Source of the DNA: Eubacteriales bacterium
GTDB taxonomy: Bacteria; Bacillota; Clostridia; Lachnospirales; Lachnospiraceae
Reading direction: 5' to 3'
DNA length: 64,000 bases
Assembly: GCA_030524715.1 (NCBI GenBank)
Contig: JAUNGB010000010.1
Span: 23,768-87,767, forward strand
Shown here: one piece after another, positions 17,985-26,946 of the stretch
How the letters are laid out: every line of letters starts with the position of its first letter
Numbering within the stretch: position 1 is the first letter of the stretch
Program-made: the position numbers and the translations under genes
The notes under the pieces: model-generated
The model's input: only the letters and a program-made list of their open reading frames with translations
Databases searched by the model: none
Told to the model about the DNA's origin: nothing

Positions 17985-18863
17985 TTATCCCTTAATACCG
18001 CCGGTAACACCGCCGATGATCTTCTCAGACAGGAAAATATAGAGAATGAAGGTCGGCAGGAATACAATGATAACCGCCGCAAACATACCCGCCCAGTCGC
18101 CTGTATATTTCATGGAATTGATCATGGAATAAAGTCCCGGCGCAACAGGCTTCAGGCTGTCTGAGTTTGCAAAGATCAAAGAAAGGAAATATTCATTCCA
18201 GATATTAATAAAGTTAAAAATGGTTACTGTCACAATCCCTGACTGCGCCATCGGAAGCATGATCTTCCAGAAGGTGCGCATGGGAGGACACCCGTCGATG
18301 GCCGCCGCCTCTTCATAGGTCCTGGAAATATTGCTGAAGAATGTAAGCAGGAAGATCGTCGTATACGGTACGTTGATCCCCACATACAAAATGATCAGCA
18401 CTACTCTGGCCGCTATATTGTTATTCAGGATTCCCATACCGGAGATCAGGCTGAACAGAGGAAGCACTACCATAATGGCAGGAACCCCCATTGCAGATAC
18501 AAATCCCGTCTGGATCGCCTTATTCGCAATAAAATCAAAGCGGGAAAGCACATATGCCGCAGGCGCGCACACCAGGATCAGCGCCGTACAGGAAATAATG
18601 GAATACAACAGGGAATTTCCGAAAAATCCGGCAACTCCCGAGCCGTTCCAGGCTTTTGCGTAATTTTCAAAATGGAGCCCGCTTTCAAACTTGAGGGCTT
18701 TCCCCTGGAAGATTTCTGCGGTGGTCGAGAAGCTTGCACACAACACCCAGCCCAGAAGTACAATGGTAAAGATCACCCAGAGGATCAGGACCAGGTATCC
18801 GGGAGCAAGCTTCAGCTCTTTTTTCAGATTGAATTTTCTGCGCGGTTCTTTTTCTTTTGCCAT
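17985..18863 (-). CDS. ABC sugar transporter permease, MalG type (LNB/GNB cluster)
   Basis: A 292-residue inner-membrane permease with about six hydrophobic segments and the conserved cytoplasmic EAA loop (YEEAAAIDGCPPMRTFWKIM). It pairs with the upstream MalF-type permease; the gap to it is 12 bases. The start at 18863 is preferred because AGGAGG is eight bases away, while ATG 18869 overlaps that site. No ATPase gene is in the operon. The substrate is inferred as galactosyl-N-acetylhexosamine disaccharides. Confidence 0.88.
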   Translation of the reverse strand: MAKEKEPRRKFNLKKELKLAPGYLVLILWVIFTIVLLGWVLCASFSTTAEIFQGKALKFESGLHFENYAKAWNGSGVAGFFGNSLLYSIISCTALILVCAPAAYVLSRFDFIANKAIQTGFVSAMGVPAIMVVLPLFSLISGMGILNNNIAARVVLIILYVGINVPYTTIFLLTFFSNISRTYEEAAAIDGCPPMRTFWKIMLPMAQSGIVTVTIFNFINIWNEYFLSLIFANSDSLKPVAPGLYSMINSMKYTGDWAGMFAAVIIVFLPTFILYIFLSEKIIGGVTGGIKG

Positions 18864-18875
18864 AGCCATCCCCTC

Positions 18876-19781
18876 CTAGAATTCCAGATCGTCGTCTTTG
18901 ATCAGCTTGTTGCAGACGGTAAAGATAATTACCACACAAATGCTCAGAAGAACTCCGATGGCGGCTCCAAGCCCGGAGTTACGCTCTGTTACCGTATTGC
19001 CTCCCCCGAATATCTGCATGTACATATAAACATACGGCGTAATGGTCTGCGTATCCGCCGTAACAGTAGAAAATAGCTGCGACCATACAAAGAAGCCTAC
19101 GGAACTTACGGACCACATGGTAATGTTCGTCTTAAATACGCCCTTTAACAGAGGCAGTGTCATATATCGGAACTGCGCTACTTTATTGGCTCCGTCAATG
19201 GTGGCCGCCTCATAATATTCCGGGCTGATCCGTTCAATTCCGCTGGTCCAGATAAGCATATGGTATCCCACCATGCCAAAGCAGTAGGCAAACAGCAGCG
19301 CCATGAACTTATGGTCATTGTCCAGCCACTGGATCCTGGCAAGTTCTTCCATGTGAAGAGCCTTAAAAACGCCTGTGAGAAGTCCGTAACGGGAACTGTA
19401 TACATACTGCAGCCACATAGTCGCCAACGCGACCGCGCTTACAATGTTCGGCATATAGATCACTGCGCGGAAAAACTTTTTGAAGCGGATACCGCTGGTA
19501 AGGATAACCGCAAAAAGCAGTGACAGAGACATTACGATCAGCCCGCCGAACAGCCATATTCGGAACAGATTATAAAATGCCGTGCGGAACAGGCTTGTGT
19601 TCAGAAGCTTCACGTAATTGTCAATTCCCACAAACGTCCATAAATTCATTGCATCCGTGACGCCTTCGATCTTGAAGAAGCTCATAATGATCGTTCTGAT
19701 GATCGGATACAAAAAGATACCCACAAACAGAATAACTGCCGGCGCCAGAAATGCAACGATCATTGTTTTATTTTTTTTCAA
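18876..19781 (-). CDS. ABC sugar transporter permease, MalF type (LNB/GNB cluster)
   Basis: A 301-residue permease with an N-terminal membrane helix (MIVAFLAPAVILFVGIFLYP) and an EAA loop (YYEAATIDGANKVAQFRYMT). The start is taken as TTG at 19781, eight bases after GAGGAGG; in-frame codons further upstream have no ribosome site and lie in the hairpin region after the binding-protein gene. Confidence 0.87.
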   Translation of the reverse strand: MKKNKTMIVAFLAPAVILFVGIFLYPIIRTIIMSFFKIEGVTDAMNLWTFVGIDNYVKLLNTSLFRTAFYNLFRIWLFGGLIVMSLSLLFAVILTSGIRFKKFFRAVIYMPNIVSAVALATMWLQYVYSSRYGLLTGVFKALHMEELARIQWLDNDHKFMALLFAYCFGMVGYHMLIWTSGIERISPEYYEAATIDGANKVAQFRYMTLPLLKGVFKTNITMWSVSSVGFFVWSQLFSTVTADTQTITPYVYMYMQIFGGGNTVTERNSGLGAAIGVLLSICVVIIFTVCNKLIKDDDLEF

Positions 19782-19858
19782 TCCGGTTCCCTCCTCTTCC
19801 TGAAAATAGTTCAAAACTCTCCCGCCAGTCTTGGCGCGGGCACACTTTAAATTGAAAA

Positions 19859-19890
19859 GATGGCGGCAGCGTATAAACGATGCCACCATC
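19859..19890 (-). terminator. Intercistronic hairpin after the binding-protein gene
   Basis: GATGG...CCATC arms with a GC-rich inner stem, followed on the minus strand by TTTTCAATTT, lie between the binding-protein stop and the permease start. It is probably a leaky terminator that favours binding-protein mRNA. Confidence 0.6.
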
Positions 19891-19934
19891 CGGGTTTCTC
19901 AATTATAAAGTTCTCAGGAACTGCCCTCGGAGTG

Positions 19935-21182
19935 TCATGCAGCAGCCTGCATAGCGGCTACAAACTCGTCAGCAGTCATGGTACCTGCCATTAACTTGAT
20001 AAAGTTTTCTTTAATAACAGGAGTGATATCAACGTTAGTCTCAACGCCGCACGCCCAGGTGAAACGAGCGGTACTCTGTTCGATCACCGGTTTCGCGCAG
20101 GCTACCATTTCCGGCCATTCCGTATTGCTTGTATCAGACGGGATACCTACGGACATTTCAGCCAGCTTCTGGTCGTATTCGCCCTTGGTAAGGTATGTAA
20201 TCAACTGGAATGCTTCGCTGGAAAGCTTGGAATCCTTATTAATGCCGAATACCTGTGCGCCGAAGTTGTTTGTTTCGATTCCGTTTGCGCCGTCTTCAAG
20301 CTCCGGATATGCAAAGCAGCCCCAATTGAAGTCCGGGCCGGCCATATCCTTAACCTCGTTAGGAAGCCAGGAGCCGTTCAGATACATTGCCGCTGTTCCA
20401 AGCGCCAGTTCTGTATTCTGTCCTGCAGGCCATACGTTAGAGCCGACCATTTCGGAATAATATCCGTTGGACGCCAGTTCCTCAATATCCTGTGCCATGG
20501 TAAGGACTGCCGGGTCGTCCCATTCGCCGTTTGTTACGATCTCAACGACTCTTTCTTCTCCTACCAGTCTTGCAAGATGATATCCGATCACGCAGGTTGC
20601 GTACGCATCATCCATGGTCATTGGCGTAATACCGGCGTCTTTTAATTTCTGGCATACATCCAGAAATTCTGCCCATGTAGTCGGTTCCTCTGTGATGCCA
20701 GCCTGCTCAAACAGGTCTTTGTTATAGAAAAACGCGAACACATTCGGCTGATAAGGAATGGTCTTCAGAGTTCCGCCGCCTGCTTCTCTGCAGGCTGCCA
20801 TCAGTCCTGCATTTGCGGTGGCTTCATAGTCGTTTTCTTTTGCAAGGTCCTCCAGATCCAGAAGATATTTTGCATACATTCCGTTTACACGGTCAATATC
20901 CTCGTCAAACATGTCGATCTGCGTACCGCCGTCCAAAGCCGGCTGAAGAGCTTCACGGTTGCCGGTACGTCCCTTAAACTGAAGGTCGACCTTAATGCCT
21001 GTCTCTTCTGTAAATGCATCGACCGCTTCCTGGATCGCCTGTCCCTGGGGCTCTGTGGACTCCCACATAGACCAGTAAACCACGGTGTCGTCCGCTGCCT
21101 GCACGCTCACAGCCGGAACAACCATTGCGCCTACCATTGCCGCACACATCATTGCACTAAGAAGCTTCTTTTTCATTGCCAT
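19935..21182 (-). CDS. Extracellular sugar-binding protein of ABC transporter (LNB/GNB cluster)
   Basis: A 415-residue family 1 solute-binding protein (MalE/GL-BP type) that would bring galacto-N-biose or lacto-N-biose to the permeases. The N-terminus is a type I signal peptide ending AVSVQA before ADDTV; the usual Gram-positive lipobox cysteine is absent. The mature part opens VVYWSMWESTEPQGQAIQEA, and YLNGSWLPNEVKD is a ligand-site-type segment. AAGGAGG precedes the start by nine bases. It appears to have its own promoter region with repeated TTGCACAAT motifs. Confidence 0.9.
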   Translation of the reverse strand: MAMKKKLLSAMMCAAMVGAMVVPAVSVQAADDTVVYWSMWESTEPQGQAIQEAVDAFTEETGIKVDLQFKGRTGNREALQPALDGGTQIDMFDEDIDRVNGMYAKYLLDLEDLAKENDYEATANAGLMAACREAGGGTLKTIPYQPNVFAFFYNKDLFEQAGITEEPTTWAEFLDVCQKLKDAGITPMTMDDAYATCVIGYHLARLVGEERVVEIVTNGEWDDPAVLTMAQDIEELASNGYYSEMVGSNVWPAGQNTELALGTAAMYLNGSWLPNEVKDMAGPDFNWGCFAYPELEDGANGIETNNFGAQVFGINKDSKLSSEAFQLITYLTKGEYDQKLAEMSVGIPSDTSNTEWPEMVACAKPVIEQSTARFTWACGVETNVDITPVIKENFIKLMAGTMTADEFVAAMQAAA

Positions 21183-21282
21183 ATTGCCTTACCTCCTTAA
21201 AATGTAATTCATTGTGATATTTCAGCAGGCATTTGTCACTTTCCACCTAATCCCTGCCCTTATGTTTCTAATTTTAGCATTT

Positions 21283-21306
21283 TTGCACAATTAGTATTTG
21301 CACAAT
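21283..21306. promoter_or_regulatory. Direct repeat of TTGCACAAT upstream of the binding-protein gene
   Basis: TTGCACAAT occurs at 21283-21291 and 21298-21306 (15-bp period). The same nonamer is upstream of the phosphorylase gene (23662-23670). It is a candidate site for the neighbouring AraC regulator. Confidence 0.5.
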
Positions 21307-21356
21307 CATTCATTTCTTTTGTATAAAAAGATATTTTCCACAAATTTCCAAGGCTT

Positions 21357-23525
21357 TTATTGTGCAATTTCTTTCCAGATGATTCCTCCGGGTTCCAGGG
21401 TATATTCCTCAGTTTTTCCTTCTCCGTCATAAACTACGGTCGTCTGTTCCCGGGAGGTATTATTCAATACCGCATATTTTCCGGCTTCCGGATAGGCATG
21501 GACCTCGCAGCTTGGATTCTGTGCAAACCACAGCTTCAGCCTGTCTTCCTTTCCGGCCGCATAGTACAATGCGCGCAGAAGCAGCCTGGTATTCTCAAAG
21601 CTGTAAGGAAGGCCGGCCAGATATACTCCGCGGCCTCTGCCGTATTTATGCGCGGCGGAATGGACCTCTCCCTGTGAAAACTCCACGATCTCCGTATCCT
21701 CGCCCAGGGCATAGACATTTTTCATACTCTCCCCGAAATCATAGGCCGATATGCGGTCCTGCGCCATAAAATGGCCTTCCTGAGCCTCTGTAAAATACTT
21801 ATCCGAAGATAAACTAAAGCCCAGTTCCTTATCCACGCCCATAACATCCGCAAGCTGGAAGTATCTTCCTCCTGCATGATAAGCGCTGGGTTCGCCCACT
21901 CCCAGGAAACCGCCGCCGTTGTACACCCATCTGCGGATTTCCGCCCCAAGGGCCGGATCCGCCCATTCTTCCCCGCCGGAAAACGCGGTCATGGCGTCTC
22001 CTGCGTTAATGATCACATCCACATCTTCGGGAATCCCATGCTCCTTCACTTCACGGAAGCTTAAAAAGGATACATCCACCCCCGCGCCGCTTAAGGATTC
22101 CATCATTCCCATATAGGAATAGCATTGCTTGTACCAGAGTTCATGGGCCACCATATACGGCTGCCAGGAACGCAGAGAACCCCAGCAGTTCAGGACGGCG
22201 ACCTTCAATCCGTTATAAGGCCGGACGCCTTTTACATTATCGTAGATCAGGCGGAACTCATCTGTTACTTTCTCTATGTAATCCACAAAGGCAGGGAATT
22301 TGTATGCAAGGCTTAAATATCCCCCGTATCCGATTCTGTCCACCGGCTTACGCATAATGGCCCGTCTTGCGGTGATCCAGTTTTCCATGGCCTCTGGTAC
22401 CGGGTCGTTCCCCTCATAGAAGGTATCCGGGAAAAAGTACGGCAGGAAACGTCCCTCTGTGTACTTCACATGAGGAATCTCGGAAATCAGGCGCAGGCTC
22501 ACGCCGCCTCCCACGCTTCCCACTACGGCGTCCAGGCCGATCTCGCCGAAGTATTTCCCGTAGGGCTCCGTACCGATCCAGTTATCCCCCAGGAACATCA
22601 TGGCTTCCCGTCCCGCCTCATGGACAAGGGCTACCAGTTCCTTTGCCTTTCCTGCCACAAATCTCTGAATAAAGTCCATGTAATCCAGATAATGGGCGCT
22701 GGGTACACGGAAGGAGGAATTATAATAGCCGTTATCCACAATGTCCTCCGGGCGGAGGGCATAGCCGTATTCCTTCTCAAATTCCTCAAGGGCCTTCACC
22801 GACACGGTGGCTCCATAGCCGAACCAGTCAACATATTTTTCTTTTGCGCGGCTGTTGAAAACAAGCGTAAAATGATAGAAAAATGTAGTAAACCGTACTA
22901 CGTCCGTGGAAGGATTGTCCTTAAGCCACTGCGCCAGATATTCCTTTGCAAACTCCCAGGAAGCCTCCTGGCGCACATCAAAGGGAATCTCATGGGGCTT
23001 ATCTCCCCAGTTATTGGTAATATGATTATACATCTGAGTAGGATCCCAGATGGCATACACCAAAAAGGATACCGTATATTCATGGAACGGCTTCGCATTT
23101 TTTATCAGGATCTGATGTTTTTCCGTATCCAGCTCCCAGTCGCATACAGGGACCGTCTCCTGTGAGGAACGGTCAATGACCTCCCACCAGCGTTTCGGAT
23201 CATGAAGATAATCCGGGATCACCTGTTCCTGATAATATCCCTCCATAAAAGAAATGGAAAGCGTCGTATCCGCCGCAGTACAATGTCTGGACATCAGATA
23301 AAGCTGCTGGCACTCGTCCATGTGCTTTTCCGCGAATTCATTGTGTCCTCTTGAAACAAAATAGGTGGTATAGATCTTTGCGTCCAAAGCCTTGACCTCA
23401 TCGTCCAGCTTCGTTCCGTCGCTGTCGCGCAGCGCGTCTGCCCCCCAACGATCCAGCATTTCTCTGGTTTCATCCAGAAAGTTTGACTCGCTCGGAAGGG
23501 TTACTCTTCCTTTGGTTTTTGACAT
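21357..23525 (-). CDS. lnpA: 1,3-beta-galactosyl-N-acetylhexosamine phosphorylase (GH112)
   Basis: A 722-residue cytoplasmic phosphorylase that splits lacto-N-biose or galacto-N-biose with phosphate into Gal-1-P and GlcNAc/GalNAc. The reading frame opens KGRVTLPSESNFLDETREML, with DPTQMYNHITNNWGDKPHEI near residue 161 and the catalytic region MMFLGDNWIGTEPYGKYF, whose Asp314 lines up with the general acid Asp313 reported for the Bifidobacterium longum enzyme. The start at 23525 follows AAGGAGGAAC. GH112 also contains galactosyl-rhamnose phosphorylases; the adjacent NahK-like kinase, nucleotidyltransferase and nagB favour the hexosamine substrate. First gene of the cluster, divergent from an AraC regulator. 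Confidence 0.92.
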   Translation of the reverse strand: MSKTKGRVTLPSESNFLDETREMLDRWGADALRDSDGTKLDDEVKALDAKIYTTYFVSRGHNEFAEKHMDECQQLYLMSRHCTAADTTLSISFMEGYYQEQVIPDYLHDPKRWWEVIDRSSQETVPVCDWELDTEKHQILIKNAKPFHEYTVSFLVYAIWDPTQMYNHITNNWGDKPHEIPFDVRQEASWEFAKEYLAQWLKDNPSTDVVRFTTFFYHFTLVFNSRAKEKYVDWFGYGATVSVKALEEFEKEYGYALRPEDIVDNGYYNSSFRVPSAHYLDYMDFIQRFVAGKAKELVALVHEAGREAMMFLGDNWIGTEPYGKYFGEIGLDAVVGSVGGGVSLRLISEIPHVKYTEGRFLPYFFPDTFYEGNDPVPEAMENWITARRAIMRKPVDRIGYGGYLSLAYKFPAFVDYIEKVTDEFRLIYDNVKGVRPYNGLKVAVLNCWGSLRSWQPYMVAHELWYKQCYSYMGMMESLSGAGVDVSFLSFREVKEHGIPEDVDVIINAGDAMTAFSGGEEWADPALGAEIRRWVYNGGGFLGVGEPSAYHAGGRYFQLADVMGVDKELGFSLSSDKYFTEAQEGHFMAQDRISAYDFGESMKNVYALGEDTEIVEFSQGEVHSAAHKYGRGRGVYLAGLPYSFENTRLLLRALYYAAGKEDRLKLWFAQNPSCEVHAYPEAGKYAVLNNTSREQTTVVYDGEGKTEEYTLEPGGIIWKEIAQ

Positions 23526-23661
23526 TGCTGTTCCTCCTTCTGAAATCTTACTCTTCTCCGCCGCTGACCAGAACCCGCAGGTTCCGGACGGCAGGCCGTT
23601 TTCTTCGTTGTCCAGGAAATTCTCCTGTATCCAGTATACCCTATTTTGCCCTGTTAAGGTC

Positions 23662-23692
23662 TTGCACAATCGTAGCTTTTTTTTATACGATT
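23662..23692. promoter_or_regulatory. Candidate operator upstream of lnpA
   Basis: TTGCACAAT (23662-23670) overlaps an inverted repeat AATCGTA (23668-23674) / TACGATT (23686-23692). The site is about 140 bases from lnpA and 130 from the AraC start. Confidence 0.45.
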
Positions 23693-23818
23693 ACCGTCCT
23701 CATGTGGTCTTTCAAGAAAAATTGTTCATCATGCTCATTTTTTTTATATTTTCCGCTTTATATCTGGTTTTTTTTCACTATTTAAGCTATAATATATTCA
23801 AGGAAGGAAACGGAAACT

Positions 23819-24718
23819 ATGGCATTTGAAAGCATTTATCTGGAAGAAGATATTCATATAGAAAAAATTTATACCATCCATTATTTTGAATACAGAAACG
23901 ATTTTCATTTTGACGGAGAAAGACACGATTTCTGGGAATTTCAATGCGTGGATAAGGGTGAAGCGGAGATACGCACGGACAGCGGCGTCCACATTTTAAG
24001 CCGAGGACAGGTGATCTTTCATAAACCTAACGAATTTCACACTCTTACTGCCACGGGCAAAAACGCGCCCAACATCGTGGTGGTTTCCTTTGAGTGCAAT
24101 TCGCCCTGTATGAGCTTTTTTGAAAATAAAATATTGAATCTGTCCGACGCGGAGCGCAGCCTGATGGCTATGGTCATCGCCGAGGCCAGACGCTGTATCG
24201 CAACTCCCCTGGACGACCCTTACACAGAAAAAATGGAAAAGCGTCCGGATATCCAGTTCGGTTCCCAGCAATTGATACGCCTGTATCTGGAGCAGATGCT
24301 GATCTATATGATCCGGCGTCATACCATGCCGCAGCTCGCTGTTTCCCTGGATAAATTTGTGAATTTAAAAAACAGCTCCGCAACCTATAATAAAATTATT
24401 TTTTATCTGGAAGAACACATTCGGGAGTATGTCTCCATTGAAGATATCTGCCACGACAACCTGATCGGCCGCTCCCAGCTTCAAAAGCTGTTCCGGGAAC
24501 AGAATCACTGCGGCGTCATAGAGTTTTTCTCCCGGATGAAAATTGAATTTGCCAAGCAGCTCATCCGTGAGAACCAGATGAACTTTACCCAGATTTCGGA
24601 TTTTTTGGGGTATTCCTCTATCCACTATTTTTCCAGGCAGTTCAAGAAGATTTCAGGAATGACGCCGTCAGAATACGCCTCTTCTATCAAGGCGCTGTCT
24701 GAGCGTGATCCAAGGTGA
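23819..24718 (+). CDS. AraC-family regulator of the LNB/GNB cluster
   Basis: A 299-residue regulator with an N-terminal cupin sensor (WEFQCVDKGEAEIRTDSGVH, FHKPNEFHTL) and a C-terminal AraC DNA-binding domain (SIEDICHDNLIGRSQLQKLF, then SDFLGYSSIHYFSRQFKKIS and MTPSEYA). It is divergent from lnpA and followed by nagB after 43 bases, so it probably controls both. The effector is unknown; a sugar or hexosamine phosphate would be typical. Confidence 0.88.
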   Translation: MAFESIYLEEDIHIEKIYTIHYFEYRNDFHFDGERHDFWEFQCVDKGEAEIRTDSGVHILSRGQVIFHKPNEFHTLTATGKNAPNIVVVSFECNSPCMSFFENKILNLSDAERSLMAMVIAEARRCIATPLDDPYTEKMEKRPDIQFGSQQLIRLYLEQMLIYMIRRHTMPQLAVSLDKFVNLKNSSATYNKIIFYLEEHIREYVSIEDICHDNLIGRSQLQKLFREQNHCGVIEFFSRMKIEFAKQLIRENQMNFTQISDFLGYSSIHYFSRQFKKISGMTPSEYASSIKALSERDPR

Positions 24719-24761
24719 TTAAAAAATCTATATAAATGATAAATAAGGAGAGGAAAGAATT

Positions 24762-25493
24762 ATGAGAGTGTACAAAGTAAAAGACTATCAGGAACTCAGC
24801 CGCAAAGCAGCCAATCTTATCGCTGCGCAGGTTATCATGAAACCGGACTGCGTCCTTGGACTTGCTACCGGCTCTTCCCCCATCGGTACCTATGACAACC
24901 TTGTTGCCATGTACGAGAACGGAGATGTGGATTTCTCCGGTATTACCACGGTAAATCTGGACGAATATAAGGGACTGGACGCATCCAATGACCAGAGCTA
25001 CCGCTATTTCATGAACGAGCATTTCTTTAACCGCGTAAATGTCCCCATGGAGCGCACCCACGTTCCCAACGGCACAGAACCGGACAGCGCCAAAGCCTGC
25101 GCAGACTATAATGAGATCCTCCATCAGGCAGGAACCGTAGACCTGCAGCTTCTGGGCCTTGGGCATGACGGCCATATTGGTTTTAATGAGCCGTCAGATA
25201 CCTTTGCCGATGAGACGCATTGTGTGGATCTGGAGGAAATCACCATCCAGGCGAACAAACGCTTCTTTGCCAGCGAGGCGGACGTACCCAGGCAGGCATA
25301 TACCATGGGAATCGGTACCATCATGCGCGCGAAGACCGTGCTTGTTATCGTAAGCGGAGCGGACAAGGCCAAAATCCTGAACCAGATGATCAATGGCCCG
25401 GTCACTCCAAGGGTACCGGCCTCTATCCTTCAGTTCCATCCCAACGCGATCATCATTGCGGACGAGGCGGCTTTATCTGAAACAGAATTATAA
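24762..25493 (+). CDS. nagB: Glucosamine-6-phosphate deaminase
   Basis: A 243-residue enzyme converting GlcN-6-P to fructose-6-P and ammonia, feeding hexosamine into glycolysis. Visible: GLATGSSPIGTYDNL phosphate loop, the catalytic base region TVNLDEYKGL, GLGHDGHIGFNEPSDTF with the active-site histidine, and a short C-terminus typical of Gram-positive enzymes. AAGGAGAGG precedes the ATG. It sits behind the LNB regulator, which ties amino-sugar use to the phosphorylase cluster. nagA is not in the window. Confidence 0.95.
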   Translation: MRVYKVKDYQELSRKAANLIAAQVIMKPDCVLGLATGSSPIGTYDNLVAMYENGDVDFSGITTVNLDEYKGLDASNDQSYRYFMNEHFFNRVNVPMERTHVPNGTEPDSAKACADYNEILHQAGTVDLQLLGLGHDGHIGFNEPSDTFADETHCVDLEEITIQANKRFFASEADVPRQAYTMGIGTIMRAKTVLVIVSGADKAKILNQMINGPVTPRVPASILQFHPNAIIIADEAALSETEL

Positions 25494-25578
25494 GGCCTCT
25501 GACTGAAGGACAGATCAGCTCCCGCTGCTGATACGAATTTGTTGCTTACCGCATAAAGGCGGAAGTCATTTCACATCT

Positions 25579-25641
25579 GATCAAATCCCCTGCAGCGCAA
25601 TACGGTAAAACCGTAACGCCCCGCAGGGGATTTGATCTTTT
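25579..25641 (+). terminator. Terminator of the AraC-nagB transcript
   Basis: Perfect 15-bp outer arms GATCAAATCCCCTGC (25579-25593) and complement (25623-25637), with a nested TACGGT/ACCGTA hairpin, followed by a short T run. Confidence 0.8.
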
Positions 25642-25650
25642 ACAAAACGA

Positions 25651-25690
25651 ACATTGGCATTCCGCTTTGCTGTATGCTCATGAACGCCGG
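25651..25690 (+). repeat. Dispersed repeat family R3, copy 1
   Basis: A 40-bp unit with core GGCATTCCGCTTTGCTG and end CTCATGAACGCCGG; related copies lie at 27752, 27808 and 56891 (inverted). Confidence 0.65.
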
Positions 25691-25724
25691 TTCCAAAGCG
25701 TATCTGTCAGAATCTTCCTGCCTG

Positions 25725-26921
25725 TTATTCATTGCATTTAAGGATGTCCTCATAGAAGGCATCCATCTCTTCCTGGGATTCAAACACAGCCACATACATC
25801 TGATTTCCCATAGCGCCGGAAAGAACATCCGGGATACGCTCCATCATCTTCATCTGATGGCCGTATTTCTCCATGATATCCCCATGACTCATGGCGAAAT
25901 CCTTTCCGTCACGGCGTCCCGCAAAAGCACAGTACGCATGATCTCCCACCGCCATGGTGGAACGGTCAAAGGCGATCATATCCGCCCAGATCTTATAAAC
26001 ATCCGTGCTGTGGGCAAAATCGATCATATCCGGGGTAACGCCGCCGCTGGGGCGCATATTTACCTCCAGGGCAACCAGGTCTCCTTTCTTTCCCAGTCCC
26101 TCCTGATCCTTCAAAAGACGGAAGAACTCAAAATGTACGAAACGGCTTTTTACCCCAAAGCTCTTCACCGTCGCGCGTCCTGCGGCACGGGTATCCTCCG
26201 GCAGGTTTTTCAGGATATAAAAAATGGAGTTGTCGGAGTTATTGACAATATCCATAATGGACATAGGAGTCACGTTTCCTGTCTCGAACATAGGCTCGCC
26301 TTTGGAATCGATGATCGCGTCATAGGAATTGACCTCGCCGTTTACGTACTCTTCCATAATATATGTAGTATCCGGCCATTTCAGCTTAAAGAATTCCTTC
26401 ATAAATTCTTCGTCCGTAATCTTGAAGGTATGGGAGGCTCCCACCCCGTTGTCAGGCTTCGCCACTACCGGATAGCCTACCTTTGCGGCAAATTCCAGGC
26501 AGTTTTCCAGATTATCCACCATATGATAGCGCGCTGTGGGGATTCCGGTCTTTGCATAGTATTCCTTCATTTTGGATTTAAATTTGATCCGGGGAATATC
26601 CTCCGCCTTAAAACCGCTGTTGATATTAAAATCTGTTCTCAGCTTGGCGTCCCGTTCCAGCCAGTATTCATTGTTGGATTCCAGCCAGTCGATCCTGCCG
26701 TGCTTATAGGTAAGAAAAGCCACCGCGCGGTATACCTCGTCGCTGTTTTCCAGATTGCTGACCTTATAGTATTCGTTCAGGCTTTCCTTCAGGTCATTGC
26801 TCAGTTCGTCATAGGGCTGATCGCCGATTCCCAGCACATTCAACCCGTTTTTCTTTAATTCCCTGCAGAACATCCAGTAATTTGCAGGAAAATTCGGTGA
26901 TATAAAAATAAAATTCTTCAA
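25725..26921 (-). CDS. ATP-grasp domain protein (carboxylate-amine/thiol ligase type)
   Basis: A 398-residue ATP-grasp enzyme: N-terminal Rossmann-like part (FIFISPNFPANYWMFCREL), ATP-binding lobe (YPVVAKPDNGVGASHTFKI, YIMEEYVNGEVNSYDAII) and the metal-site region VALEVNMRPSGGVTPDMIDF. Such enzymes activate a carboxylate as acyl phosphate and join it to an amine. The start is taken as TTG 26921 after a GGGGAAGG site; codons upstream have none. It is the last gene of a four-gene run with two esterase-like hydrolases and a small membrane protein. Substrate unknown. Confidence 0.82.
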   Translation of the reverse strand: MKNFIFISPNFPANYWMFCRELKKNGLNVLGIGDQPYDELSNDLKESLNEYYKVSNLENSDEVYRAVAFLTYKHGRIDWLESNNEYWLERDAKLRTDFNINSGFKAEDIPRIKFKSKMKEYYAKTGIPTARYHMVDNLENCLEFAAKVGYPVVAKPDNGVGASHTFKITDEEFMKEFFKLKWPDTTYIMEEYVNGEVNSYDAIIDSKGEPMFETGNVTPMSIMDIVNNSDNSIFYILKNLPEDTRAAGRATVKSFGVKSRFVHFEFFRLLKDQEGLGKKGDLVALEVNMRPSGGVTPDMIDFAHSTDVYKIWADMIAFDRSTMAVGDHAYCAFAGRRDGKDFAMSHGDIMEKYGHQMKMMERIPDVLSGAMGNQMYVAVFESQEEMDAFYEDILKCNE

Positions 26922-26946
26922 GTCCTTCCCCTCTCTTCTCTCCCTT

